Assembly: GCF_902459685.1 (NCBI RefSeq)
Contig: NZ_CABPSF010000002.1
Location: 1,169,816-1,233,815 of the forward strand
Origin: Pandoraea iniqua
Lineage (GTDB): Bacteria > Pseudomonadota > Gammaproteobacteria > Burkholderiales > Burkholderiaceae
Direction of reading: 5' to 3'
Length of the DNA: 64,000 nt
Part shown: positions 44,323-53,042 of the stretch, in pieces
Layout of the letters: each line of letters begins with the position of its first letter
Numbering within the stretch: position 1 is the stretch's first letter
The notes under the pieces: generated by a model
Seen by the model: the letters and a program-made list of their open reading frames with translations, nothing else
Told to the model about the DNA's origin: nothing
Databases searched by the model: none
Position numbers and translations under genes: made by a program

Positions 44323-45486
44323 ATGCCCGGCACAATGCCGACATCAAATCCGGGCAATCACGCTACGCGGCCGCGAAGTGCCGCGCGTCTTTCGAGACCA
44401 CAAGTGGCAACCAACCAGGCACCAACGCCCGATGCTTTGCAAGCGCTGCTGGCGACTGTGCAGCGCAATGAGCGTTCGCTAAAACGTTTTCAGGACATTG
44501 AACTGGCCCTGATGGGGGCTCCCGACTTCGGGCAGTTTCTGGAGGTGGTGCTCAACCGGTTGCGTCACGACTTCGATCTCTCCGGGGTTCACGTGATGCT
44601 CGCCGAGATCGACGACACCTTGCGTGACCTCATCGATACCGCCGAAGGCGTGCGTGCGCTCGACACCGGCTTGGGCATCGCGCAGGATGCCGGCACGTTC
44701 GCGGCGATCTGCGGCGACGGACGCCTCTGGATCGGCGCACCGCGCGAGCGCCACGCACCGCTCTTCGGCGCGCGTGCCCCGGCGAGTGCCGTGGTCATCC
44801 CGTTGTCGCGCAACGGCCGCTACATCGGCGTGATTGCACTGGGCAGCCGCGATGCGAAGCGCTTCGCGCCCGACATGGCCACCGATTTCCTCGAACGGTT
44901 CGGCGCGGTCGTTGCGGTCTGTCTCGAGAATATGTGGAATCGCGAGCGGCTCAAGCGCATCGGACTCACCGATCCGCTGACCGGTTTGTCGAATCGCCGC
45001 TACTTCGATCAGCGCCTGCGCGAAGAGGTGATTCGCGGCGTGCGTTACGGCGCACCGCTGGCGTGTCTGCTGATCGACATCGATCACTTCAAGCGGGTGA
45101 ACGACAGCCACGGCCATGCGACCGGTGACCGCGCATTGCGTGCGGCGAGCGCGTGCATGCGCGCGCAACTGCGCGTGACGGACACCTTGGCGCGCTACGG
45201 CGGCGAAGAGTTTGCGGCGCTGCTGGTGCAGACCGAACAGAATTGGGCGGGGACGGTGGCCGAGCGCGTTCGCCGCGCGGTGGCTCGCCTTGAAGTGCCC
45301 GACGACGACGGCGCGCTGGTGCCGCTCACGATTTCGATTGGGCTGGCGAGCATCGATCCGCGCGACAGTGCCGATCCGGAAGCCTTGCCGATGCGCCTGC
45401 TCGGTGCCGCCGACGCGGCACTCTATGCCGCCAAGCGCGCCGGACGTGACCGCGTCATGGTCGCGGCACCGGCCACGCTGCGCTGA
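44323..45486 (+). CDS. GAF-GGDEF diguanylate cyclase
   Basis: 387 residues. A polar N-terminus is followed by a GAF-like domain (about 60-205, sensor of a small ligand) and a GGDEF domain from about 215: LTDPLTGLSNRRYFDQRL, DIDHFKRVNDSHGH and the active-site motif RYGGEEFAALL. It makes cyclic di-GMP; no EAL domain. An RxxD inhibitory site is not obvious before GGEEF. No membrane helix. Confidence 0.93.
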   Translation: MPGTMPTSNPGNHATRPRSAARLSRPQVATNQAPTPDALQALLATVQRNERSLKRFQDIELALMGAPDFGQFLEVVLNRLRHDFDLSGVHVMLAEIDDTLRDLIDTAEGVRALDTGLGIAQDAGTFAAICGDGRLWIGAPRERHAPLFGARAPASAVVIPLSRNGRYIGVIALGSRDAKRFAPDMATDFLERFGAVVAVCLENMWNRERLKRIGLTDPLTGLSNRRYFDQRLREEVIRGVRYGAPLACLLIDIDHFKRVNDSHGHATGDRALRAASACMRAQLRVTDTLARYGGEEFAALLVQTEQNWAGTVAERVRRAVARLEVPDDDGALVPLTISIGLASIDPRDSADPEALPMRLLGAADAALYAAKRAGRDRVMVAAPATLR

Positions 45487-45523
45487 GCACCGGACGGATC
45501 GATGCGATTGACGCAATCGACGC

Positions 45524-46471
45524 TCAGCGCACGCTGAACCAGCCGATCAGCAGCGACACCGTGACGACCGACAACACCGTCGAGATCAGAATGGCGCGCG
45601 ATGCGACGGCGGCTTCGCGTCCGTAGAGTTGCGCCAGCATGAACGGCCCGGTGCCGATCGGCAGCGCCGAGAGCAGCAGGGCACTGTGCGCCCAGATGGC
45701 CGGCAGATCGAACACCCGGAACGCCAGAAACGCCGTAATGGCCGGCTGAAAGATCAGCTTGAGTCCGACCAGACGTCCGACGGCGCGTGCCGTGCGGGGC
45801 TCGCGCGCGGCGCCCGAATTCTGGGCGAGGAACATGCCGATGGCCACCAACGCACAGGGGCTCGCGGCTCCGCCGAGCAGCGTCGTGAAGTGAAGCACCG
45901 GCGCGGGCAGGGCGATACCCGCCGCGGCAAACGCCATGCCGGCAAACGGCGACACCACCAGCGGATTCCGAATCAGCGCGCGAGCGACGAAGGCGCTCGT
46001 GCGGCGCCACGACGGCGTGGTTTGCAGATCGGTTTCGATAATGGCAATCGAGATGGCAAACAGCACGGTCGCGGTCAGCAGCATGGCGACCACGACCGCG
46101 GGCACGCTGGCCGGGCCGAATGCGACCAGACACAGCGGCAGGCCCATGAACCCGGCGTTCGGATAGGCGGCGCCCATGCCTTCGATACTGGCGTCGGTCA
46201 AACGGCCCCGGACCGTGCGATCGAGCAGGAACGACAACGCGAACGTCGCCGCCATGCCGCCACCGAAGGCGCCCAGAAAGCCCGGATTGATCAACTCCGC
46301 CCATGTGATCTGCGCCATCGACTGGAACAGCACGGCGGGCAACGCCAGATAGACGACGAAGCGATTCAGGGCGTCGAGTGCCGACGGCCCCAGCCACGCG
46401 CGGCGGGCGCAGAGAAAGCCCACGAAAATCAACCCGAAGACGGGCAGTGCTGCGGAGATGACGGCTTGCAT
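45524..46471 (-). CDS. AEC-family (auxin efflux carrier-type) transporter
   Basis: 315 residues from MQAVISAALPVFGLIFVGFL with about ten membrane helices. Family features: AYPNAGFMGLPL near 103 and the C-terminal half repeats (NPLVVSPFAGMAFAAAG). AEC proteins carry small organic acids such as malonate or malate. Two bases after the GntR stop, so co-expressed and probably controlled by it. Confidence 0.92.
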   Translation of the reverse strand: MQAVISAALPVFGLIFVGFLCARRAWLGPSALDALNRFVVYLALPAVLFQSMAQITWAELINPGFLGAFGGGMAATFALSFLLDRTVRGRLTDASIEGMGAAYPNAGFMGLPLCLVAFGPASVPAVVVAMLLTATVLFAISIAIIETDLQTTPSWRRTSAFVARALIRNPLVVSPFAGMAFAAAGIALPAPVLHFTTLLGGAASPCALVAIGMFLAQNSGAAREPRTARAVGRLVGLKLIFQPAITAFLAFRVFDLPAIWAHSALLLSALPIGTGPFMLAQLYGREAAVASRAILISTVLSVVTVSLLIGWFSVR

Positions 46472-46473
46472 GA

Positions 46474-47199
46474 TCAGTGCTCCGCCGCGAGACGGATCAG
46501 CCACTCGCGCCGGGCGTTGCCGCCGTCGGCTTCGGTGTGTTCGCGGGCGGCCGCCTCGGCACCGGCCGGGTCGCCGGCGGCGATACGCGCGACGATTTCT
46601 CCGTGCTCGTGCCAGACGACTTCCTGCTTCGGCAGGGCACCGAGCGTCGCCGCCATCGCGCGCATGATGTGCGGCCATTGCGGTGCGACCGTCTGTGCGA
46701 TCAACGGGTTGCCCGAGGCGTCGTGCAGCGCCGTGTGAAATGCCACCTCAACACGCACTTGCCGGGCGACCGGCGCGCCGTGTGTCAGGGCCATGCCGGC
46801 GTCCACCGCATCGCGCAACCGGCGCAATTCGTCCTCGCCTAACGTGCCTTCGGCCATGCGCCCGGCCGCCAGCCGGGCCGCCAGACCGTCCAGTGCCGTG
46901 CGCACCTGATAAAGCTGACGCAAATGGGCTGCGTCGATGGGCGCGACCTCCAACCCCTGGCGCCCGCTGTCGCAAACCAGTCCGTCGCGTTTGAGCAGTT
47001 GCAACGCATGACTCACGGGCTGGCGCGACACCCCCAGCGAATCGGCCAGTTCCGCCTGACGGATACGCTCACCGGGCGGCAGCGTGAGATCGGCGATGGC
47101 ATCGCGCAGGCGCGAATACACCTGATCGATCAGGACGGGGCTGCTCGCCAGCGGGGCGAGGGCGCCCTGCGCGTCCGTGAGGGGCGGCGTGTTGGACAT
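46474..47199 (-). CDS. GntR-family (FadR/FCD subfamily) regulator
   Basis: 241 residues. Winged helix near 22-85 (VYSRLRDAIADLTLPPGERI, AELADSLGVSRQPVSHAL) then an all-helical FCD ligand domain (LRQLYQVRTALDGLAARLA, VEVAFHTALHDASGNPLI). First gene of an operon with the AEC carrier. The upstream region has a duplicated GAATTC pattern (GAATTCGGAATTC on the minus strand at 47244-47257), a possible operator. Confidence 0.92.
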   Translation of the reverse strand: MSNTPPLTDAQGALAPLASSPVLIDQVYSRLRDAIADLTLPPGERIRQAELADSLGVSRQPVSHALQLLKRDGLVCDSGRQGLEVAPIDAAHLRQLYQVRTALDGLAARLAAGRMAEGTLGEDELRRLRDAVDAGMALTHGAPVARQVRVEVAFHTALHDASGNPLIAQTVAPQWPHIMRAMAATLGALPKQEVVWHEHGEIVARIAAGDPAGAEAAAREHTEADGGNARREWLIRLAAEH

Positions 47200-47363
47200 G
47201 AGGAAGGGCGGGGCCGACTTGGCGTCGACGCTCTCGTGATATCTGGAATTCCGAATTCTACGCCGATGAACGGATCTTGAGTGACGGGAATCGTGGGGTG
47301 TTCAAAAATTCGGAAAGTCGACCTCGGAACCGCGCGGATGCCAGTAGCGTGGGAAGGCGCGGA

Positions 47364-47657
47364 TTACTTGCTCTGATCGAGCTCGGGCGGGGCGACGGAG
47401 GTCGCGTGCGATGGCGTTTGCAGCAGTGCCTGCACGGTTGTGCGGGTGCGTTGCAGGCGGCGGGCGAGGGCCCAGGCGTCGGCCTCGCGCTCGAACAGGC
47501 CGACGATCAGATGGGCTTCGCCGGCGAAGCCATCGGAAAACAGCCCGATATTCTTCGCGATCATCTCGCTCGCCCGTTCCACCGAGACGGTGTACTGGCG
47601 CGGCGAACGGTACTGATTGATGACGACGGCAAAGGCGTGGGAGAACGCGTCAGACAT
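47364..47657 (-). CDS. Conserved-looking small hypothetical protein
   Basis: 97 residues from the ATG at 47657 with GGAGG nine bases upstream. Sequence: an N-terminal beta-rich part (FAVVINQYRSPRQYTVSVER) and a helical ADAWALARRLQRTRTTVQAL segment. No signal or membrane helix. Not recognised. Confidence 0.65.
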   Translation of the reverse strand: MSDAFSHAFAVVINQYRSPRQYTVSVERASEMIAKNIGLFSDGFAGEAHLIVGLFEREADAWALARRLQRTRTTVQALLQTPSHATSVAPPELDQSK

Positions 47658-48099
47658 GCGAGAGCCTCCTTCGGAGCCCGTGCGCGACATTCGGCAAGCG
47701 TTGCCGATCGTCCACGCAGAAGCACGCACACAACGTTGTGCTTCCGGTGATTGTAGGCGATGTGTGTGTCCCTGTCGGGGCAAAGCGCCGGGCGAGCTGC
47801 CGGTATTTGCACCGCTGGACAAGCGTCAAGAATGCGCGGCAAAAAGGCGGCAAAAAAAATGCCGCCGAGCGGGTCGGCGGCGCAACAGAGAGGGGTGACA
47901 GCGCAACCGGAGTTGCCAGACACAGCGTAGTTGCCGGGAATGACAAAGCGATGACCGCTGCGGTCATCACTGCCGGATGACTATCCGATTCGAAGGCGGT
48001 GACACGTCTCCCGGCAGCGTCGCGCGCTGCCGTCACGCTGTCGTCACGCAGTCGGCAATAGCGCCCGCCGATCCCTGTCAGGCGTCAGACCGTATCGGT
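47658..48099. other. Intergenic region, no gene seen
   Basis: About 440 bases. Open frames on both strands have no ribosome sites or protein-like composition. An A-run and GCCGCC/GGCGGC pairs near 47850-47880 could form a weak hairpin. Confidence 0.6.
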
Positions 48100-48288
48100 C
48101 TACACGAGTACCGGTAGCGCCTGCACGACAAGCAGCCCGACGAGGGCGCCGACCACGGCACCCACGGCGCGCAGGCTGTAGCGCGTCGCTCGGGTGGTGA
48201 CCGGGATGCCGCCGACAAGCAGGGCACCGGCAACCGCCATGGGCAGGAACAGCGTCAGGTCGTAAAGATTGAAGTGGAATACGGGCAT
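48100..48288 (-). CDS. Small two-helix membrane protein
   Basis: 62 residues from MPVFHFNLYD, with GAGGAGA upstream. Two membrane helices: LTLFLPMAVAGALLVGGIPV and LRAVGAVVGALVGLLVVQAL. Not recognised. Confidence 0.65.
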   Translation of the reverse strand: MPVFHFNLYDLTLFLPMAVAGALLVGGIPVTTRATRYSLRAVGAVVGALVGLLVVQALPVLV

Positions 48289-48404
48289 CGTTCTTGTCTC
48301 CTCGCCTGAAAGCCATTCCACTATAGGACGGCTGGCAAGGATGCCCAAATTTGGTGCGTCGCAGCATGTTGCTGCGACGAGACTGGCTTTTGCGAAGGTA
48401 CCGC

Positions 48405-48611
48405 TCAGTCGTCCTGACGCACCGCGTGCATCTTGCGGCGGGCGCTCCAGAGCGCCATGTCTTTGCGGGTGGGGGCACGTTCGTTGACGTTGATGCCGAC
48501 CGGGCGCGAATGCACGGCGGAAATCGGTGCGTCGCCGGGCTCGCTGCGCGCCTGAACCATCATCACGAGCGTAAATAGCGAGGCGGCAAGCGCCAGCAGG
48601 ATCAGCTTCAT
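48405..48611 (-). CDS. Small protein with N-terminal membrane anchor
   Basis: 68 residues. MKLILLALAASLFTLVMMVQ is a signal anchor or signal peptide; the rest is polar and basic (KDMALWSARRKMHAVRQDD). Ribosome site weak (GGGGGCC). Not recognised. Confidence 0.5.
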   Translation of the reverse strand: MKLILLALAASLFTLVMMVQARSEPGDAPISAVHSRPVGINVNERAPTRKDMALWSARRKMHAVRQDD

Positions 48612-48622
48612 AAGGCCCCCGG

Positions 48623-48838
48623 GTGAAACATGAATTGCATCTGGTCGGTGTTATCGATCGCTCGGATCGTCTATGGCGCGCGGCATGGGCCGCTCACGCA
48701 CTTGCGATCTTCTTGCGATCTCTGGATCTGGCACGGCTTACGGCGAGACGGCTTCTGTTGCCACTGACGGTCTTGACTGCTTTTCTGGCCGGGGGCTCGG
48801 TGCTTGTCCTGCAATTCGCGATGCGAGGCGCATCTTAG
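48623..48838 (+). CDS. Possible small single-TM protein, divergent
   Basis: 71 residues from a GTG. The C-terminal helix (LLLPLTVLTAFLAGGSVLVL) could cross the membrane; the N-terminal half is not distinctive. The ribosome site is poor, so this may be a chance frame. Confidence 0.3.
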   Translation: MKHELHLVGVIDRSDRLWRAAWAAHALAIFLRSLDLARLTARRLLLPLTVLTAFLAGGSVLVLQFAMRGAS

Positions 48839-49000
48839 CGGCCGATTATGACAACATTCCTGCCGGATAAGAAAGCACTTATCGCTCTAATCGTTCGTTG
48901 CAGCGGCAGAACAACGAACACCGGCGAACACTGAGCCCTTTAGCGTATAGCGACGCGTGTCGCCAAAAGTTTAGAAATCGTGACAACTTTTTAGCGTCAC

Positions 49001-49037
49001 GGGCCGGCAGCCCCGAAAAACAAGGGGCTGCCGGCCC
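49001..49037 (-). terminator. Strong hairpin after the chitinase-holin locus
   Basis: GGGCCGGCAGCCCC (49001-49014) pairs perfectly with GGGGCTGCCGGCCC (49024-49037) around a 9-base loop. No T-run follows directly on either strand, so it is a transcript-end hairpin or a rho-assisted terminator rather than a classical one. Confidence 0.6.
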
Positions 49038-49091
49038 GAATCTGCGCCCAAACACGGGTGAGCGCAGGGGAGCGCAGGTGAGTGAAGCGAC

Positions 49092-49301
49092 TCAGGGCTG
49101 CCGTGACGCGTCATCGTGAGACCCCAGCGGGGCACCGCGCCGGGCGCGCTCCGGCAGTGCCACGGCGGCGAGCGAGGCCAACGCCGCACCCGCCTGAGCG
49201 ATCTCGTGCATCACGTCGGGCGACGTGCCGAGCGAGACGGCCAGTCCGGTCAGGCCCGCCCATGTCGACGGTTCGAGCAGCCGTGCAATGAGAAAACCCA
49301 T
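49092..49301 (-). CDS. Holin-like small membrane protein, coupled to chitinase
   Basis: 69 residues. GFLIARLLEPSTWAGLTGLA with the later EIAQAGAALASLAAVALPE fits short phage-type holins with one to two membrane helices and a charged tail (ERARRGAPLGSHDDASRQP). The ATG begins two bases after the chitinase stop (TGACCATG), so translation is coupled. In Serratia a holin-like protein exports chitinases that lack signal peptides; the same role is inferred here. There are no other phage genes nearby. Confidence 0.6.
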   Translation of the reverse strand: MGFLIARLLEPSTWAGLTGLAVSLGTSPDVMHEIAQAGAALASLAAVALPERARRGAPLGSHDDASRQP

Positions 49302-49303
49302 GG

Positions 49304-50875
49304 TCAGCCCCCGGTTTCGTCGTCGATTGCCGTCTTGCCGCTGAAATAGAACGGCTGCATATCGATGGTGGAGAGCACCGCCTTTTGCCCCAAGCCCTCA
49401 TGGGCCGCGTTGACCAGCACGCCGTTGTCCTGATCGATGGTCCACGTGAACAGGCCGCCCAGCCCGTTGCGACGCACATAATCGCCCTTGGCCTTCACCG
49501 TGCGTGGCGTGTCGAGCGACAGAAACAGGCCACTCGACGCGTTGAACAGGAAGTCGGCGTTCGCCACCGTATCGGTGTACAGCGAGAAGCCGTTGCGCGC
49601 GCCGCCGTTTTCGAGATCGAGATAGTTGAACAGCATGTCGAAATGCTCGGTCGTACCCGATTCGAAGGTCCCGGTGGTGATGTCGCCGCCCGGTGTGTAC
49701 GTACCCGAGAGCGGCGCCACGCTGCCGATCTGCGCCTGACAGGCATTGCGGCTGTACCCCGCGTAGCCGATATGCACCATTGCCAGCGGCACCTTGGCCT
49801 GACGCAACCAGTTCACGGCACGGTCGATGGAGAACGCCCCCGTGGCACTCGGGTCCGTGTCGTGCAGGTTGGTGTGATGCGCGAGCGCGGGCGCCCATGG
49901 CGTGCCGAAGAAGTCATAGGTCATCAGATTGACGCGCGTGACGCCGGCCGCAACGAGCCCCGGCAGATTGGCTTTCGCCATATCGGCGACGTTGGCCGAG
50001 GCCGCGATCGAGATTTCCACGTCCTTGCGGCCTGCCGCCGCCAACGCCTTTTTGAGGTCGCCGACGAGGGCGGCGTAGTTCGGGCCGTCGGTGTCGTCGT
50101 AGGTATTGCCGTCGTCGGCGGGCGAGCCCGGATATTCCCAGTCGAGGTTGATCTCGCTGAACATCGGAAACCGCTTGAGCAAGTCGACCACGCTCGCACA
50201 AAACGTCTTGCGACGCGTCGCGCTGGCGGCCACGCCGTGAAATGCCTGACTCATCGTCCATCCGCCGATGGCGATGGCCAGTTTGAGTGCCGGGTTTTTG
50301 GCATGCAACAGGCGCAGACCGCCCAGCACGCCCTGCGCGCGCGATTGTTGGAACATCGGCATCACGTCGTTGCTCACCCAGCCGTCGAAGCCGCAATTGC
50401 GGTACGAGAGCACGTCGCCCCAACTGTCGACGAAGGTGGCCTGATCGGCGTTGCGCTGGAAGTCCGTCGCGGCGCGGGCGATCGTCTGCGCCTTTTCGCC
50501 CTGATCGCCGATGATGCCGGCGAAGCCGATGATCAGCCGGTCGTAGGCGAACGGGTCGAGCCGCATCAGGTCGACACCGCGTCCTGCGGCGTCGTTGCTG
50601 AAGTCGCCGTCGAGGCGGCCATCGTATTGCGACCAGTCGGTGTAGTAGCCCGATACCTGCAACGGGCTCTTGGCGTAGCGGTTGTAGACGGGGCGGGCGA
50701 CGCGGGCCGAGGTATACGACAGTTGCGTCGTGCTGGTGCCGGGGTCGAAGCCGTTTTGCGCATAGGTGGTTTCGGTGGCGCCGCCCGACGGGTCCGCCGG
50801 ATAGACGAGGGCGCCGGACGACGCCGTACCGGCGGCGGTCATCGGGGCAAGGGGCTTGCGATTCGTGTCGGACAT
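49304..50875 (-). CDS. GH18 chitinase-like glycosidase without signal peptide
   Basis: 523 residues. The GH18 barrel is shown by LAIAIGGWTMSQAFHGVA (SxGG-type region), the catalytic EINLDWEYPG (DxxDxDxE variant with final Glu) near 245, VNLMTYDFFGTPW and GGLFTWTIDQDNG near the end (Trp of the last strand). The N-terminal 70 residues are polar, with no signal peptide. A chitin-binding module is not obvious. It likely hydrolyses chitin or related N-acetylglucosamine polymers. It follows a double winged-helix regulator gene (87-base gap) and is coupled to the holin-like gene. Confidence 0.9.
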   Translation of the reverse strand: MSDTNRKPLAPMTAAGTASSGALVYPADPSGGATETTYAQNGFDPGTSTTQLSYTSARVARPVYNRYAKSPLQVSGYYTDWSQYDGRLDGDFSNDAAGRGVDLMRLDPFAYDRLIIGFAGIIGDQGEKAQTIARAATDFQRNADQATFVDSWGDVLSYRNCGFDGWVSNDVMPMFQQSRAQGVLGGLRLLHAKNPALKLAIAIGGWTMSQAFHGVAASATRRKTFCASVVDLLKRFPMFSEINLDWEYPGSPADDGNTYDDTDGPNYAALVGDLKKALAAAGRKDVEISIAASANVADMAKANLPGLVAAGVTRVNLMTYDFFGTPWAPALAHHTNLHDTDPSATGAFSIDRAVNWLRQAKVPLAMVHIGYAGYSRNACQAQIGSVAPLSGTYTPGGDITTGTFESGTTEHFDMLFNYLDLENGGARNGFSLYTDTVANADFLFNASSGLFLSLDTPRTVKAKGDYVRRNGLGGLFTWTIDQDNGVLVNAAHEGLGQKAVLSTIDMQPFYFSGKTAIDDETGG

Positions 50876-50962
50876 GGTGTGGCTCCAGAGAATGAAAGGA
50901 CAGTGGCCGCCGCCGGGCGGCGCTTGCCGCGCCGGTTTCGGCGTATTCAGACTCGGGCACGC

Positions 50963-51850
50963 TTACCGCCCGTGCCAGCGCAAATGCCGTGTCAGCCACA
51001 CGAGCGAGCGCTTTACGCGGCGAAGGCACGAAGTAATGCATTGATGAAGGCACCGATAAATGCACCGATAAATGCACCGATGAATGCGCCGGTGCAGCGC
51101 CTGCCGATGACCGGCGTCGGAAGCCCTCGCGTCGCCGGATTGGTCGATCGACGTCACTGGCGCAGCCGCGCTGGGCGCGAAGCGATAGCCCATGCGCGGC
51201 ACGGTCACGATATGGCGATGCAGACCTAGGGGGATGAGCTTGCGGCGCAGGCGTGAGACCACTTGCATGAGATTGGTGTCGTCCTGATCCGGACGGTCAG
51301 GCCATAGCTGCGTAATCAACGTACGTTTGTCATGCACGATGTGGGGCGGCGAGAGCAGGGCGCGCAACAGGCGGTACTCGATCTGCGGAATCTGGACGAC
51401 GATGCCGTGGCGCGACACCTCGCCGTGCCCTTCACGCGCGACGCAGTGTTGTAGCAGTGCATCGTGCGACGGCGAAGCACTCAAGTTGGGCGTGGCTGGT
51501 GTGGTTGGTGCAGCGGGTGAGGTTCGGGTGTTTCGCGAAGCTTGCGTATTGCCCACCGGCGGGTCGAATCGGTAGCCGACACGTGCCACGGTCACGATGG
51601 CGCGTTGCAGGCCGAGCGGGGCCAGCGAGCGGCGCAGGCGCGAGATCAGTTGCACGATCGCGGCGTCCTCCATCCACTGTGCGCGGCGCCCCCACAGCGC
51701 TTCCATGAGCACGCGCTTGTCGAGCGAAGTGCCCGCGTGGGTGGCCAGCAGCACCAGCAGCCGTTTTTCCTGTTCGGAGAGCCGGGCGGCAATGCCCTGA
51801 CGTTGCACGAGATTGGTGACGTCGTCGAGCTCGAACGATGACATCGGCAT
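50963..51850 (-). CDS. Regulator with two tandem OmpR/PhoB-type winged-helix domains
   Basis: 295 residues. Domain one (about 10-98) has LSEQEKRLLVLLATHAG, VQLISRLRRSLAPLGLQ and IVTVARVGYRFDPP. Domain two (about 140-228) repeats the pattern: IPQIEYRLLRALLSPP, MQVVSRLRRKLIPLGLH and IVTVPRMGYRFAPS. The linker is Thr/Pro/Ala-rich. The tail is a basic helix with Cys every fourth residue (CIYRCIYRCLHQCITSC), encoded by a 12-base DNA repeat. No receiver domain or membrane helix. It sits just upstream of the chitinase and holin-like genes and is the obvious candidate to control them. Confidence 0.85.
   Translation of the reverse strand: MPMSSFELDDVTNLVQRQGIAARLSEQEKRLLVLLATHAGTSLDKRVLMEALWGRRAQWMEDAAIVQLISRLRRSLAPLGLQRAIVTVARVGYRFDPPVGNTQASRNTRTSPAAPTTPATPNLSASPSHDALLQHCVAREGHGEVSRHGIVVQIPQIEYRLLRALLSPPHIVHDKRTLITQLWPDRPDQDDTNLMQVVSRLRRKLIPLGLHRHIVTVPRMGYRFAPSAAAPVTSIDQSGDARASDAGHRQALHRRIHRCIYRCIYRCLHQCITSCLRRVKRSLVWLTRHLRWHGR
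51044..51091. repeat. 12-base tandem repeat encoding the Cys-rich tail
   Basis: Four units (ATGAAGGCACCG, ATAAATGCACCG twice, ATGAATGCGCCG). On the minus strand they encode an R-C-I-Y-like periodicity. The copy number could vary between strains. Confidence 0.85.
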
Positions 51851-52129
51851 GGAGCGCTCCTTGTGACGAGAAAGGGAGGCTCACCGTAGCGACGCGCCAT
51901 CGCCTGTCACAAGGCCGCAAGCGCGGCATAGGTGCGCGGGCCACGTGTCTTGCGTGCCTTGGCGATGTTCAGCATCCCATCCACCCCATCGACACGCCAT
52001 CGCCACAGCATCGACATACCGTCACGCGCCGACGCCGCGCGGTAAGATACTCGTCTCGCCTTATACGGCGACGCTGCATCCAAGACGTTGCAGGCTTTTC
52101 AGACTATTTGAAGACTCCCGGATCTCGTC

Positions 52130-52984
52130 ATGCTCGAACTCATTGCCGAACACCGTTGTTTCGGCGGCGCGCAGCGCTTTTACCGCCATACCTCGACGGC
52201 CATCGGTCTGCCGATGCGCTTTTCGGTGTTCATTCCGCCGCAGGCGCGCGATGGCCGCGCCGTGCCGGCGCTGTTCTATCTGGCCGGTCTGACGTGTACC
52301 GAAGAGACATTCATGATCAAGGGCGGCGCGCAGTGGCTGGCGGCCGAACACGGCGTGGCGCTGATTACGCCGGATACCAGTCCGCGCGGCGCAGGCGTGC
52401 CGGGCGAGACGGATGCGTGGGACTTTGGCGTTGGCGCGGGTTTCTATCTCGACGCGACGCAAGCGCCGTGGTCGACGAATTACCGCATGTACAGCTATAT
52501 CGTCGACGAGTTGTATTCGCTGGTGACGCAGACGCTGCCGATCGATGCCAGCCGTGTCGGTATCTTCGGCCACTCGATGGGCGGTCACGGGGCGCTGACG
52601 ATCGCATTGCGCAACCCTGACAAATTTCACTCGGTGTCGGCATTCGCACCGATCGCCGCACCGATGCACTGCCCGTGGGGCGAGAAAGCCTTCACCGGGT
52701 ATTTGGGCAGCGACCGGGAAACGTGGCGTCAGTACGATGCGAGCGAACTGGTGGCGAAGGCCGGGAAAGCGGTGTTCCCGGGCGGCATTCTGATCGATCA
52801 AGGGTTGAACGATCAGTTTCTCGAAGCCCAACTGCATCCGGACATCTTCGAGCGAGCCTGCCGTGAGGCCGGCCAGCCGCTGAACCTGCGCCGGCACAAC
52901 GGCTACGACCACGGTTACTACTTCATCCAGACCTTCATGGCCGACCACCTGACGCACCACGCCGAGCACTTGCGCGCGTACTGA
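52130..52984 (+). CDS. fghA: S-formylglutathione hydrolase
   Basis: 284 residues. The esterase D family motifs are FYLAGLTCTEETFMIKGGAQ, IFGHSMGGHGALTIAL (nucleophile Ser), then LNDQFLEAQLHPDIF (Asp) and YDHGYYFIQTF (His). It hydrolyses S-formylglutathione to formate and glutathione in formaldehyde detoxification. No adhC is adjacent. Confidence 0.95.
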   Translation: MLELIAEHRCFGGAQRFYRHTSTAIGLPMRFSVFIPPQARDGRAVPALFYLAGLTCTEETFMIKGGAQWLAAEHGVALITPDTSPRGAGVPGETDAWDFGVGAGFYLDATQAPWSTNYRMYSYIVDELYSLVTQTLPIDASRVGIFGHSMGGHGALTIALRNPDKFHSVSAFAPIAAPMHCPWGEKAFTGYLGSDRETWRQYDASELVAKAGKAVFPGGILIDQGLNDQFLEAQLHPDIFERACREAGQPLNLRRHNGYDHGYYFIQTFMADHLTHHAEHLRAY

Positions 52985-53042
52985 TGCCTCGATGTCGTCG
53001 CTGCCGTGACGCCCTCGGTGCGCTCGGTGCGTCGTGGCGGCC

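Noticed and set aside
49092..49301. Prophage remnant based on the holin-like gene
   Set aside because: No other phage genes, integrase or repeats nearby; tight coupling to the chitinase gives a better explanation.
49385..51229. 614-residue frame opposite the chitinase
   Set aside because: The GH18 frame has clear catalytic motifs; this one is Arg/Val/His-rich with no ribosome site.
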